DNA of 64,000 bases from an uncultured Trueperaceae bacterium (lineage in GTDB: Bacteria; Deinococcota; Deinococci; Deinococcales; Trueperaceae). Under the pieces are notes generated by a model that saw nothing but the letters and a program-made list of their open reading frames with translations, was not told where the DNA came from and ran no database searches. The stretch lies in contig CAJXOA010000001.1 in NCBI GenBank assembly GCA_913057685.1, positions 1 to 64,000 of the forward strand, in the 5' to 3' direction. Made by a program: the position numbers and the translations under genes. Of the stretch, positions 43,947 to 52,278 are shown one piece after another (the stretch's first letter is position 1; each line of letters starts with the position of its first letter).

Positions 43947-45809
43947 ATGGCCCCCCACGATGCCGCGCCCGACCCGACGTCGCTGCCGAACCCCGAGGAA
44001 CGCCGCGCGCTGGTGGACGTCGCCACCGGCCGCGCCCCCGCCGACCTGCACCTGCGCGGTGCGCACGTCCTCGATCCGTTCGTCCGCGAGGCCCGCCCCG
44101 CCGACGTCCTGATCTCCGGGCGCTGGATCGCCGCCGTCGTGCCCCCCGCCGGCGTGGCGCGCGACCGGCCGCCCGCCGCCGCAGCGATCGACCTGCCCGG
44201 CACGCTGTTGACGCCCGGCCTGATCGACGGGCACATGCACCTCGAGTCGTCGCTCGTGACGCCCGCCCGCTACGCCGAGGCGGTCCTCCCCCGCGGCGTG
44301 ACCGGCGTCGTCACCGACCCGCACGAGGTCGCCAACGTCGCCGGCGTCCCCGCGGTGCGGTGGCTGCTGGCGGCCGCCCGCGGCCTCCCCTTCGACGTCT
44401 TCGCGACCGTCCCCTCCTGCGTCCCGTCGACCGACCTGGAGACGCCCGGCGCGCACCTGGACGCCGACGCCATCCAGGCGTTGATGGGCGACGACGGCGT
44501 CGTCGGGCTCGCGGAGCTGATGAGCTTCCCCGACGTCGTCGCGGGCGACCCCGCGACGCTCGCCAAGGCCGCCGTCGCCGAGGCCGCCGCCGCCACCGTC
44601 GAGGGGCACGCGCCCGGCCTGGGGGGCTCCGCGCTGCAGGCCTACCTCGCGGCGGGGGTGCAGAGCGACCACGAGGCCAGCCGCTTCGAGGAGGGCCTGG
44701 AGAAGCTGCGCGCGGGGATGTTCCTGTTCGTCCGCGAGGGGTCGGTCGCCAAGGACGCCGCCGCGCTCGCGCCGCTGTTCGACGCCGCCCGCGCCGAACG
44801 CCTCGGCTTCTGCAGCGACGACCAACTCCCCCACGACCTGTTGCGCCTGGGCGGCGTCGATCACGCCGTCCGCACCGCCATCCAGGCGGGCGCCGACCCG
44901 CTGGCCGCCCTCGCGGCGGCGACGTGGAACGTCGCGCGGCACTACCGCCTCCCCCGCCGCGGGGCGGTCGCGCCGGGCTACCTCGCGGACCTGACCGCGT
45001 GGGGCGCGGACCTCGGGGACCTGCATGCGGTGCGGGTGTTCAAGGGCGGGACCGAGGTCGCGCGCGACGGGGCGCTCCTCGCGCCCGTCGCCGCGGCGGG
45101 GGACGCGGGCGGGGACGGTGCCCGGGCGGGGGCGGCGGCGGCCGGCCTGGCCGACGCCGTCACGCTCCCCGCCGACCCCGACGCGTCGCTCGACGCCGCG
45201 CTGCGCTGGCGCGACGGCGACCCCGCCGCCCCGGTCCCCGTCGTCGGGGTCGTGCCGGGCAGCCTCGCGACGGAGGCGCGCGAGGCGACGCCGCGCGTGG
45301 CGGACGGCCGCCTGGCGGCCGACCCGGCGCGCGACCTGGCGTTGCTGACGTGCACCGAACGCCACGGGGTGCACGGGCGCAGCGCCGCGGCGTACGTCCA
45401 GGGGTTCGGGCTCGAGCGGGGCGCGCTCGCGTGCAGCGTCGGGCACGACCACCACAACCTGATGGCGGTCGGGGCGGACGCCGCGGCGATCCGCACGGCG
45501 CTCGCGCGCACCGCGGAGCTCGGGGGCGGCATGGTGGCGGTCGCCGACGGCGCGGTGCTCGCCGACCTCCCTCTCCCGCTGGGCGGCTTGCTGAGCGACG
45601 CCCCGCTGGACGAGGTGGCGGCCGCCCTGGACGCCCTCGACGCCGCCGCGGAGGCGTTGGGGGTGACGCTGCCGTCGCCGTTGATGGCGCTGTCGTTCCT
45701 CGGGCTCGCGGTCATCCCCGACCTCAAGCTGACCGACCGGGGGCTGGTGGACGTCCCCGCCGGCCGGCTGCTGGAGGTGCCCTACGGCGCCGCGCCCGAT
45801 GGCGCCTGA
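43947..45809 (+). CDS. ade: adenine deaminase
   Basis: A 620-residue amidohydrolase. The metal-binding HxH is in GLIDGHMHLESS, then GVTGVVTDPHEVANV, FVREGSVAKD and FCSDDQLPHDL, all typical of Ade, which converts adenine to hypoxanthine and ammonia with a Mn/Fe centre. The C-terminal half (HDHHNLMAVG; GGLLSDAP) matches the second domain. The start ATG is 5 nt after TACGCT, with no ribosome-binding site. It follows a nucleoside importer and precedes surE, giving a purine-salvage setting. Confidence 0.93.
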   Translation: MAPHDAAPDPTSLPNPEERRALVDVATGRAPADLHLRGAHVLDPFVREARPADVLISGRWIAAVVPPAGVARDRPPAAAAIDLPGTLLTPGLIDGHMHLESSLVTPARYAEAVLPRGVTGVVTDPHEVANVAGVPAVRWLLAAARGLPFDVFATVPSCVPSTDLETPGAHLDADAIQALMGDDGVVGLAELMSFPDVVAGDPATLAKAAVAEAAAATVEGHAPGLGGSALQAYLAAGVQSDHEASRFEEGLEKLRAGMFLFVREGSVAKDAAALAPLFDAARAERLGFCSDDQLPHDLLRLGGVDHAVRTAIQAGADPLAALAAATWNVARHYRLPRRGAVAPGYLADLTAWGADLGDLHAVRVFKGGTEVARDGALLAPVAAAGDAGGDGARAGAAAAGLADAVTLPADPDASLDAALRWRDGDPAAPVPVVGVVPGSLATEAREATPRVADGRLAADPARDLALLTCTERHGVHGRSAAAYVQGFGLERGALACSVGHDHHNLMAVGADAAAIRTALARTAELGGGMVAVADGAVLADLPLPLGGLLSDAPLDEVAAALDALDAAAEALGVTLPSPLMALSFLGLAVIPDLKLTDRGLVDVPAGRLLEVPYGAAPDGA

Positions 45810-45879
45810 CGCGCGGGGGGCCGCCCGCCGACGTCGCGGGAGCCTGCGGAACGTCCGGACGGGGGCGCCCGCCAAGCGG

Positions 45880-45885
45880 TAGCCT
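45880..45885 (+). promoter_or_regulatory. -10 box TAGCCT, 6 nt before start codon (leaderless)
   Basis: TAGCCT then 6 nt then the ATG of surE. Confidence 0.6.
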
Positions 45886-45891
45886 GACGCC

Positions 45892-46635
45892 ATGCGCATC
45901 CTGGTCAGCAACGACGACGGCGTCCACAGTCCCGGCCTCCACACCCTCGCGCGCGTCGCGCAGCGCTTCGGTGACGTGCGCGTCGTCGCGCCCGACGTCG
46001 AGCAGTCGGCGATGAGCCACGCGATCACCGTGCGGCGCCCGCTGCACTACACGCAGACCCGCATCGAGGGCATCGAGGCGTACCGCGTCGACGGCACCCC
46101 CGCCGACTGCGTCGCGCTCGGCGCGCACCACTGGGACAAGGTGGACCTGGTGCTGACCGGCATCAACCTGGGCCTCAACATCGGCCACAACATCTGGCAC
46201 TCCGGCACGGTCGCCGCCGCGAAGCAGGCGTCGTTCCTCGGCATCCCCGCCGTCGCCTTCAGCGCGCCGGTCGACGAGGCCGGCGCGGAACCGGACTTCT
46301 CCGCGTTGGAGCCGTACGTCGCGGAGGTCATCGAGACCTTCCTGGCGACCCCACGGATGCCGCTGTTGAACGCGAACTTCCCGCTGGAGCCGAAGGGCCT
46401 GCGCTGGACGCGGATGTCGGTGCGGCATTACGAGGGGCTCGTCATCCCCGGCGAGGACCCGATGGGGCGCCGCCACTACTGGTTCGCCGAACGCCCCCGC
46501 GAGCGGGTCGAGCCGGACACCGACCGCTGGGCGATCGAGCAGGGCTACGGCTCGCTCACGCCGTTGCGTCTGGACCTCACCGACGGCGACCGGCTGGCGC
46601 AGGTCCTGGACGAGCGACCCGACCCGGAGGCGTGA
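45892..46635 (+). CDS. surE: SurE 5'/3'-nucleotidase
   Basis: A 247-residue metal-dependent nucleoside monophosphate phosphatase. The signature MRILVSNDDG (D8, D9) opens the protein. The active-site Ser lies in EQSAMSHAITVRRPL and the conserved Asn/Ser segment is GINLGLNIGHNIWHSGTV. It dephosphorylates nucleotides and can act on short polyphosphate. The start is leaderless. Its stop overlaps the start of the VTT gene. Confidence 0.95.
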   Translation: MRILVSNDDGVHSPGLHTLARVAQRFGDVRVVAPDVEQSAMSHAITVRRPLHYTQTRIEGIEAYRVDGTPADCVALGAHHWDKVDLVLTGINLGLNIGHNIWHSGTVAAAKQASFLGIPAVAFSAPVDEAGAEPDFSALEPYVAEVIETFLATPRMPLLNANFPLEPKGLRWTRMSVRHYEGLVIPGEDPMGRRHYWFAERPRERVEPDTDRWAIEQGYGSLTPLRLDLTDGDRLAQVLDERPDPEA

Positions 46636-47354
46636 CCGCCCGCCGCCTCCGGCTGCTGGCGGGCTGGGCGGCGCTGTTGGCGCTCGCCTGGGGCGGCGCC
46701 TGGTGGTCGGGCGCCGGCCCCGCCGGCGCCAGCGCCGAGGGCCTCGAGGCCCTCGCGACCGGGCGTTGGGTCGTCCCGGGCCTGCTGGCCGCCTACCTGG
46801 TGCGGGGGGTGCTGTTGTTCCCCTCGACGGTGCTGACGCTGTTCGCCGGCTGGGCGCTCGGCCCGTGGGTGGGTGCGGCGGTCGCGTGGGCGGGGGTGCT
46901 GGGGTCGGCGGGGGTGGCGTACGCCCTGGCGCGCTTCGTGCGCGGCGAGCCGACCCAGCGCACGGGCGACGGGCGCCTCGCGCGGTGGCGCGCGTCGCTG
47001 CAGCGAAATACCTTCCGCGCGACGGTGTTCGCGCGGCTCGCGTCGCTCCCGGGGGACGCGGTGAACGTCCTCGCCGGCGCGGAACGCGCCCCATTTGCGC
47101 CGTTCCTCGCCGCGACCGCGCTCGGGGGGGCGCCGGGCCTGCTGGCGGTCGTGTGGGCCGGCGCGGCGCTCGAGGGGACGTTCGCGTGGCGCGAGGCACA
47201 GGTGGACGTGCGCTGGTTCCTGGCGTCCGGCGCGATGCTGCTGCTGGGGGTGGCGGCGTCCTGGGGCGCGCGGCGGGGGTCAGGCGGCGCGCGGGTCGAG
47301 GGCGTCGCGCAACCAGTCGCCGAGCAGGTTCACGGCGAGCACGAGGAGCAGTAG
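46632..47354 (+). CDS. TVP38/TMEM64 (VTT-domain) membrane protein
   Basis: A 240-residue membrane protein, starting at GTG that overlaps the surE stop. It has about five hydrophobic helices and the VTT core: LLFPSTVLTLFAGWALG, then RFRATVFARLASLPGDAVN. This DedA-related family is linked to lipid scrambling in membranes. The last 25 codons (47280-47354) overlap the 3' end of the convergent peptide permease gene and look non-conserved (Glu/His-rich). Confidence 0.85.
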   Translation: MTARRLRLLAGWAALLALAWGGAWWSGAGPAGASAEGLEALATGRWVVPGLLAAYLVRGVLLFPSTVLTLFAGWALGPWVGAAVAWAGVLGSAGVAYALARFVRGEPTQRTGDGRLARWRASLQRNTFRATVFARLASLPGDAVNVLAGAERAPFAPFLAATALGGAPGLLAVVWAGAALEGTFAWREAQVDVRWFLASGAMLLLGVAASWGARRGSGGARVEGVAQPVAEQVHGEHEEQ

Positions 47355-48134
47355 CGCGAGGCCGGGGAGGGTACTCGTCCACCACGACCCGCTGAACAGG
47401 TACTCGTAGCCGCGCGAGACCGCGAGGCCCAACGACGGCGTGTCGATCGCGACCCCGAGCCCGAGGAAGGACAGCGTCGCCTCGAGGATGATGAAGCGCG
47501 GCATCATGACCGAGACGAGCACCAGCAGGGCGTTGAGGACGTTGGGCAGCGCGTGCCGGAACAGGATGCGGGGGACGCCCGCAGCGAGCGCCTCCGCGGC
47601 GGTGACGTACTCGCGGGAGCGTTCGGCGAGGACGCTGCCGCGCACGAGGCGCGCCACCTCCGCCCACCCGACGAGGCCGATCACGAGGATCACCTTCCAC
47701 AGGCCCGCCCCCCAGACCGCGAGGACGCCGAGCGCGACGAGGATGATCGGCAGCGAGAGCTGCACGTCGACGAGGCGCATCAGGAGGGTGTCGACCCGGC
47801 CACCGCGGTAGCCGGCCCACAGGCCCAGGGGCGTCCCGACGAGGACCGAGATCGCGACGGAGCCGAAGCCGACGAGCAGGCTGACGCGCAGGCCGAAGAG
47901 GATGTTGGCGAGCACGTCGCGTCCGAGTTCGTCGGTGCCGAACGGGTGGGCGACCTCGCCGGCGCCGGTCCAGACCGGCGGGAGGAACGACATCAGGAGG
48001 TCCTGTTGGCGCGGGTCGTGCGGCGTGAGCCACGGTGCGGCGAGCGCGACGAGGATCAACAGCGTCAGGAGGCTGGCGGAGAACCAGGGGATCGTCCGCA
48101 ACCAGCGGCGTTCGCGGGGGCGGCGGTCAGGCAT
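47280..48134 (-). CDS. peptide ABC permease, DppC-like
   Basis: A 284-residue permease. After the first helix comes the DppC-type periplasmic segment with HPFGTDELGRDVL. The C-terminal part carries the EAA loop (AAEALAAGVPRILFRHALPNV). It begins 8 nt inside the end of the DppB-like gene. It is the last gene of its operon; no DppD/DppF ATPase genes follow. Confidence 0.93.
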   Translation of the reverse strand: MPDRRPRERRWLRTIPWFSASLLTLLILVALAAPWLTPHDPRQQDLLMSFLPPVWTGAGEVAHPFGTDELGRDVLANILFGLRVSLLVGFGSVAISVLVGTPLGLWAGYRGGRVDTLLMRLVDVQLSLPIILVALGVLAVWGAGLWKVILVIGLVGWAEVARLVRGSVLAERSREYVTAAEALAAGVPRILFRHALPNVLNALLVLVSVMMPRFIILEATLSFLGLGVAIDTPSLGLAVSRGYEYLFSGSWWTSTLPGLALLLLVLAVNLLGDWLRDALDPRAA

Positions 48135-49044
48135 GGCGCACCCGCGGATCCACGAAGCCGTAGATGACGTCGACGATCAGGTTGATCGTCGCGAACGTCA
48201 CGGCGACGACGACGGCGAAGGCGAGGATGATCGGGTAGTCGAGGCGGTACATCGCCTGCAGCACCAGGCGGTTCATGCCGGGCCAGGCGAAGATCGTTTC
48301 GGTGACGACGGAGCTCGTCAGGAGCTGACCGAACTGCAGGCCGGCGATCGTGACGAACGGGATGAGGGCGTTGCGCAGCGCGTGCTTGACGTTGACCACG
48401 CCGCGCGGGAGGCCCTTGGCGCGGGCGGTCCGCACGAAGTCCTGGTTGAGGACCTCGAGGAAGCTGCTGCGCACGATGCGCAGGAAGAAGGCGAGGCTGA
48501 ACAGGCTGAGGGTGACGGCGGGGAGCACGAGGTTCACCGGGCCGCCGCGGCCCGAGGAGGGCAGCACCCCCCACTCGACGCTGAACACCAGGATGAGCAT
48601 GATGCCGATCCAGAAGGTCGGGGCGCTGATCCCGATGACCGATACGAAGCGCAACGCTCGGTCGAGGCGACTCCCGGCGGAGAGCGCGGCGAGGATGCCG
48701 AGGGGGACGCCGGCGACCAGGGCGATGCCGAGCGCGGAGAGCACCAGCTCGAAGGTGGCCGGGAGGCGTTCGAGGACGAGTTCGAGGGCGGGACGTCCGT
48801 TGTAGTAGCTGATGCCCAGGTCGCCCTGCAGGAGGTTCCCGAGGAACAGTCCGTACTGCACCCAGATCGGTTCGTCGAGCCCGAGCGCTTCGCGCAGCTC
48901 CTGCACCTGGATCTGGTTCATGTCGGGGGGCGCGAGGATCTGCGCCGGGTCGCCGGCGACGTGCAGCAGGCCGAACACCAGGGTCGCGACGACCCAGACG
49001 GTGAAGAGGGCCTGCGCCGTGCGGCGCAGCAGGAACGTCGTCAC
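48127..49044 (-). CDS. peptide ABC permease, DppB-like
   Basis: A 305-residue permease with about six helices, N-terminal MTTFLLRRTAQALFTVWVV and EAA loop (TARAKGLPRGVVNVKHALRNALIP), as in DppB/OppB. It overlaps DppC by 8 nt. A 135-nt gap with two hairpins separates it from the receptor gene. Confidence 0.93.
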   Translation of the reverse strand: MTTFLLRRTAQALFTVWVVATLVFGLLHVAGDPAQILAPPDMNQIQVQELREALGLDEPIWVQYGLFLGNLLQGDLGISYYNGRPALELVLERLPATFELVLSALGIALVAGVPLGILAALSAGSRLDRALRFVSVIGISAPTFWIGIMLILVFSVEWGVLPSSGRGGPVNLVLPAVTLSLFSLAFFLRIVRSSFLEVLNQDFVRTARAKGLPRGVVNVKHALRNALIPFVTIAGLQFGQLLTSSVVTETIFAWPGMNRLVLQAMYRLDYPIILAFAVVVAVTFATINLIVDVIYGFVDPRVRHA

Positions 49045-49059
49045 GCGGGCATCCTATCC

Positions 49060-49081
49060 GGCCCCGGACCGGTCCGGGGCC
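49060..49081 (-). terminator. stem-loop close to the DppB start
   Basis: An 11-bp perfect inverted repeat without spacer, able to form a 9-bp stem with a CCGG loop. It lies 15 nt upstream of the dppB-like start, so it may be regulatory. Confidence 0.45.
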
Positions 49082-49138
49082 GTCGCGGCGGGCGGGTGTG
49101 CGGTGCGGTCGGGGGCGGCCCGAGGGGCCGACCGGCCG

Positions 49139-49165
49139 GGGTGGGGGAGGGGGCCTCCCCCACCC
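49139..49165 (-). terminator. 12-bp stem-loop after the peptide-binding protein gene
   Basis: GGGTGGGGGAGG pairs perfectly with its complement around a 3-nt loop, 14 nt past the receptor stop codon. No U-tract. Confidence 0.65.
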
Positions 49166-49179
49166 GAGCCGCGTGCGGT

Positions 49180-50715
49180 TCAGTCGGCCGGCGTGACGTC
49201 GGTTGCGAAGACGTAGCCGTCGCCGCGCGCCTCGAAGTCGAGGCCTTCGGCGACCGCGACCACCTGGTTCTGGTAGTGCAGCGGGACGTAGGCGACGTCC
49301 TCGGTCTGGCTCTTCTCGATGATCTCGCCGAACGCTGCGGCGCGCTCGTCGGCGTCGAAGATCGTGATCGCCTCGGCAATCATCGCGTCGACCTCTTCGT
49401 TGCAGTACCAGAACGGGTTGAAGCGGCCGAGGCCGGCGTCCTCGTCCCAGCAGTGGAAGATGCCGTTCAGGGTCGCGCCGGTGTTGTTCGACGCCCAGCC
49501 GCTGATCGCCATCGTGGAGTTGCCGTTGTTGAAGTGCTCGGGGAAGAACACGGCGCGGGGCACCGCGTTCACCTCGACGTCGATGCCGACCTCGCCGAGC
49601 TGCCCGCCGACCGCCTGCGCGATCAGGGCGTCGTTCAGGTAGCGGTCGTTCGGGGCGTCGAGGCGGACGGTGAAGCCGTCCTCGTAGCCGGCCTCCGCGA
49701 GCAGTTCACGGGCGCGGTCGGGGTCGTAGGCGGGCCGCTCGAGGTCCTCGACGTAGCCTTCGTTGAAGGGGGCGAGGAACTGCGAGGCGGGGGTCGAGGC
49801 GCCACTCATGATGCGGTCGGCGATCGTGTCCATGTCGATGGCGTGGAACACCGCCTGGCGGACGCGGGTATCGAGGAACGGGTTGGGTTCGCTCATGCCG
49901 GGCGTGTCCTCGCGGACGTCGTCGAGCGCCAGGTAGATCACGCGCAGGCCGGGGACCTGGCTGACGTAGGCGTCGCTCGCCGCTTCGACGCGCGGCACGT
50001 CCTGCGGGAGGACGGTGACGGCCATGTCGACCTCGCCCGACAGCAGCGCCGCGACGCGCGTCGCGCCGTTGGGGATGGCGGTCAGGCGGACGTCGTCGTA
50101 CGCCGGCGCGCCGCCCCAGTAGTCGGGGTTCGCTTCGAGCTGCAGGTAGTCCTCGGCGAGCCAATCCTGGAAGACGTAGGGGCCGGTCCCGACCGGGTTC
50201 TCCGCGAACGCCTCCTCGCCGACCTCCTCGATGAGCGCCTGCGGGATGACGCGGACGTAGTCGAGGTTGGCGGGCATCAACGGGTCGGGCGCGGTCGTGG
50301 TGACCTCGACCGTGTCGGCGTCGAGGGCGGTCGCCGCCTCGAAGGTGCTCAGGCCGCCGCGCATTTCGCTCATCGGGTGGGTCGCGGCGCGGTCGATGCT
50401 GAAGGCGACGTCCTCGGCGGTCATGGGGGTGCCGTCGTGGAAGGTGACGCCCTGGCGGATCTCGAAGTGCCAGGTGGTCGGGTCGACGTTCTCCCAGCTC
50501 GTGGCGATGCCGGGGACGACGTTCCCTTCGCGGTCGAAGGCGGTGACGTTGTCGAAGATGTGGCGCTGCCAGGAGATGGTGGTCGTCTCGTTGCGCATCA
50601 TCGGGTCGAGCGTCGCGGCGCCGCCCTGGAAGGCGATGACGAGCTCGTCCTGGGCCTGGGCCGCACCCACGGCGAGGGCGACGACGGCGAGGAGACCTGC
50701 GAGGCGTCGGATCAT
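49180..50715 (-). CDS. peptide/oligosaccharide ABC substrate-binding protein, family 5
   Basis: A 511-residue SBP_bac_5 receptor with signal peptide (about 1-21, GAAQAQ). The mature chain begins DELVIAFQGGAATLDPMMRNE, followed by WHFEIRQGVTFHDGTPMTAEDV, the standard family-5 segment. It would bind a peptide, opine or similar. The ATG has AAAGGA upstream; a TAGGGT at 50764-50759 may be its -10 box. Confidence 0.93.
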   Translation of the reverse strand: MIRRLAGLLAVVALAVGAAQAQDELVIAFQGGAATLDPMMRNETTTISWQRHIFDNVTAFDREGNVVPGIATSWENVDPTTWHFEIRQGVTFHDGTPMTAEDVAFSIDRAATHPMSEMRGGLSTFEAATALDADTVEVTTTAPDPLMPANLDYVRVIPQALIEEVGEEAFAENPVGTGPYVFQDWLAEDYLQLEANPDYWGGAPAYDDVRLTAIPNGATRVAALLSGEVDMAVTVLPQDVPRVEAASDAYVSQVPGLRVIYLALDDVREDTPGMSEPNPFLDTRVRQAVFHAIDMDTIADRIMSGASTPASQFLAPFNEGYVEDLERPAYDPDRARELLAEAGYEDGFTVRLDAPNDRYLNDALIAQAVGGQLGEVGIDVEVNAVPRAVFFPEHFNNGNSTMAISGWASNNTGATLNGIFHCWDEDAGLGRFNPFWYCNEEVDAMIAEAITIFDADERAAAFGEIIEKSQTEDVAYVPLHYQNQVVAVAEGLDFEARGDGYVFATDVTPAD

Positions 50716-50784
50716 GGGAACCGTCCTTTCGGGTCGTGCGGATTGTGACTGCGGCGCGACCCTAGCACGAACGTGGGGCGTGGT

Positions 50785-51066
50785 TCACACCGACCGGCGG
50801 AACGGGGTGATCTCGACGCGCTCCCAGACCCCCTCCTTGGTGTAGACGTCGTCGTCGACGAGGGCGCGGACGGCGTCCTCGCCTTCCGCTTCGACGACGA
50901 GCATCGAGCCGCGGATCGTTTCGCCGTCCTCGGCGAGCATCACGCCGCCGATCGCGACGCGGCCCGCCTCGACGAGCGGCTGGAGGTTCTCGAGGTGGGT
51001 GGGGCGGACGCGCATGCGGCGGTCGAGGGCGTCGGGGGCGTCGTAGGCCAGGATCAGGTACTGCAT
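50785..51066 (-). CDS. YciI-family protein
   Basis: A 93-residue ferredoxin-like-fold protein: MQYLILAYDAPDALDRRMRVRPTHL at the start, the conserved GGVMLAEDG, and PF-R near the end. The R-x-x-H/D pair typical of YciI is present (RPTHLENL). The biochemical role of this family is not settled. I chose the ATG with GAGGAGG upstream over the longer frame. It is divergent from panE. Confidence 0.85.
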   Translation of the reverse strand: MQYLILAYDAPDALDRRMRVRPTHLENLQPLVEAGRVAIGGVMLAEDGETIRGSMLVVEAEGEDAVRALVDDDVYTKEGVWERVEITPFRRSV

Positions 51067-51116
51067 GGTGCCTCCTCGCGCGGGGGCGTCCCGCCCGGTC
51101 ACGGTACGACGGTGGG

Positions 51117-51122
51117 TAGGCT
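51117..51122 (+). promoter_or_regulatory. -10 box TAGGCT, 6 nt before start codon (leaderless)
   Basis: TAGGCT then 6 nt then the ATG of the ketopantoate reductase gene. Confidence 0.6.
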
Positions 51123-51128
51123 GGCGGC

Positions 51129-52079
51129 ATGCATTGGCTCATCGTGGGGGCCGGGGGGATCGGTTCGACGTACGGCACGCGCCTCGCCGCAATCGGGGAG
51201 ACGGTGACGTTCACCGCGCGCGGGGCGCACCTGGCGGCGATGCAGGAGCGCGGCCTGCGCGTCGAGCACCCGACCTTCACGTTCGAGGGGCCGGTCGACG
51301 CGATCGACGACGCCGCCCTCCTCGGGGAGCGCGACCCGGACGCGTTCGACGCGATCCTGGTGACGCTCAAGACGCACGCGCTGCCGGGGTGGTTGGCGGG
51401 GGCCTCGGCGTGGTTGGCGCGCGGGACGGCGCCGGTCGTGTCGCTGCAGAACGGCGTGGACGCCGAAGCCTGGATCGCGGAGGTCGTGGGCGGCGCGCGG
51501 ACGTTCGGTGGGTTGGCGGTCGAGGTCGGCGCGCACGTCGAGGCGCCGGGTCACGTCGTGGCGCGCGGCGACGCGCGGGTGGTGCTGGGGCCGTGGCCGG
51601 ACGGGCGGCGCGGGGAGGCGGATCCGTACGTCGCGCAGGACCTCGCCGACGTGCTGGAGCGGGCGGGGGTGCCGGCGACGGCGACGCAGCGCATCGAGAC
51701 GGAGCTGTGGCGGAAGTGGATGATCAACGTCGCGCTGAACCCGTTGTCGGCGTTGCTGGACCTGGAGACGCGGGCGTTGGTCGACGACCCGGCGTACGCG
51801 CCGGTGGTGGAGGGGATCATGCGCGAGGTGCACGCGGTGGGCGTCGCCAGCGGCGTGGCGCTCGGCGAGGACGACGTCGCGTCGCGCATGGCGTTGATGC
51901 GGGGGTTCGAGGCGATCCGCACGTCGATGCAGGTCGATCGGGCGCAGGGGCGACCGCTCGAGCTCGAGGCGATGTCGGGCGGGTTGCTGGCGCGGGCGGC
52001 GGCGCAGGGCGTGCCGGCGCCGACGACGGCGTTGGTGGATGCGTTGCTGCGGCGCGCGCCGGACGTCGTCGTCGCCTAG
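51129..52079 (+). CDS. panE: 2-dehydropantoate 2-reductase family protein
   Basis: A 316-residue ApbA/PanE-type enzyme with the NADP-binding G-x-G-x-x-G in IVGAGGIGSTYG, the conserved LKTHAL and LQNGVDAE segments, and the substrate/catalytic Lys in ELWRKWMINVALNPLSALL. It reduces ketopantoate in coenzyme A synthesis; other 2-keto acids are possible since paralogues are common. The start is leaderless. Confidence 0.88.
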   Translation: MHWLIVGAGGIGSTYGTRLAAIGETVTFTARGAHLAAMQERGLRVEHPTFTFEGPVDAIDDAALLGERDPDAFDAILVTLKTHALPGWLAGASAWLARGTAPVVSLQNGVDAEAWIAEVVGGARTFGGLAVEVGAHVEAPGHVVARGDARVVLGPWPDGRRGEADPYVAQDLADVLERAGVPATATQRIETELWRKWMINVALNPLSALLDLETRALVDDPAYAPVVEGIMREVHAVGVASGVALGEDDVASRMALMRGFEAIRTSMQVDRAQGRPLELEAMSGGLLARAAAQGVPAPTTALVDALLRRAPDVVVA

Positions 52080-52080
52080 C

Positions 52081-52115
52081 GGCGGGGGCGCGGCGCGCGC
52101 GGGGCACCCCCCGCC
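52081..52115 (+). terminator. possible terminator hairpin after panE
   Basis: GGCGGGGG and CCCCCGCC can pair over a 19-nt loop. It is weak evidence, but the position between panE and the dnaK promoter fits. Confidence 0.35.
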
Positions 52116-52119
52116 AAGG

Positions 52120-52138
52120 TTGAGTCGAGTACGCTCAC
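52120..52138 (+). promoter_or_regulatory. HAIR-like (HspR) operator ahead of dnaK
   Basis: TTGAG-N9-CTCAC matches the spacing and core of the HspR inverted repeat (CTTGAGT-N7-ACTCAAG). It lies just before the -35 box. Confidence 0.6.
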
Positions 52139-52143
52139 ATCTG

Positions 52144-52173
52144 TTGACAGGGTGCCGACGGCCCTGCTACCCT
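52144..52173 (+). promoter_or_regulatory. dnaK promoter
   Basis: TTGACA (52144-52149), 18 nt, TACCCT (52168-52173). The leader is about 100 nt and has a 6-bp stem CCCTCA-N7-TGAGGG (52200-52218). Confidence 0.8.
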
Positions 52174-52278
52174 TCCTTCCAGACACCTTGCGTCCGCCCC
52201 CCTCAACGAACCTGAGGGTCGGCGGGCGCGCCGTGCGCGCCGCGCACGCGATTCCCGCACCACGAATGGAGGCCCCCC

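Noticed and set aside
45810-45891. Possible small RNA or ORF between ade and surE
   Set aside because: Only the -10 box of surE is visible; no hairpin with a tail and no start with a ribosome-binding site.
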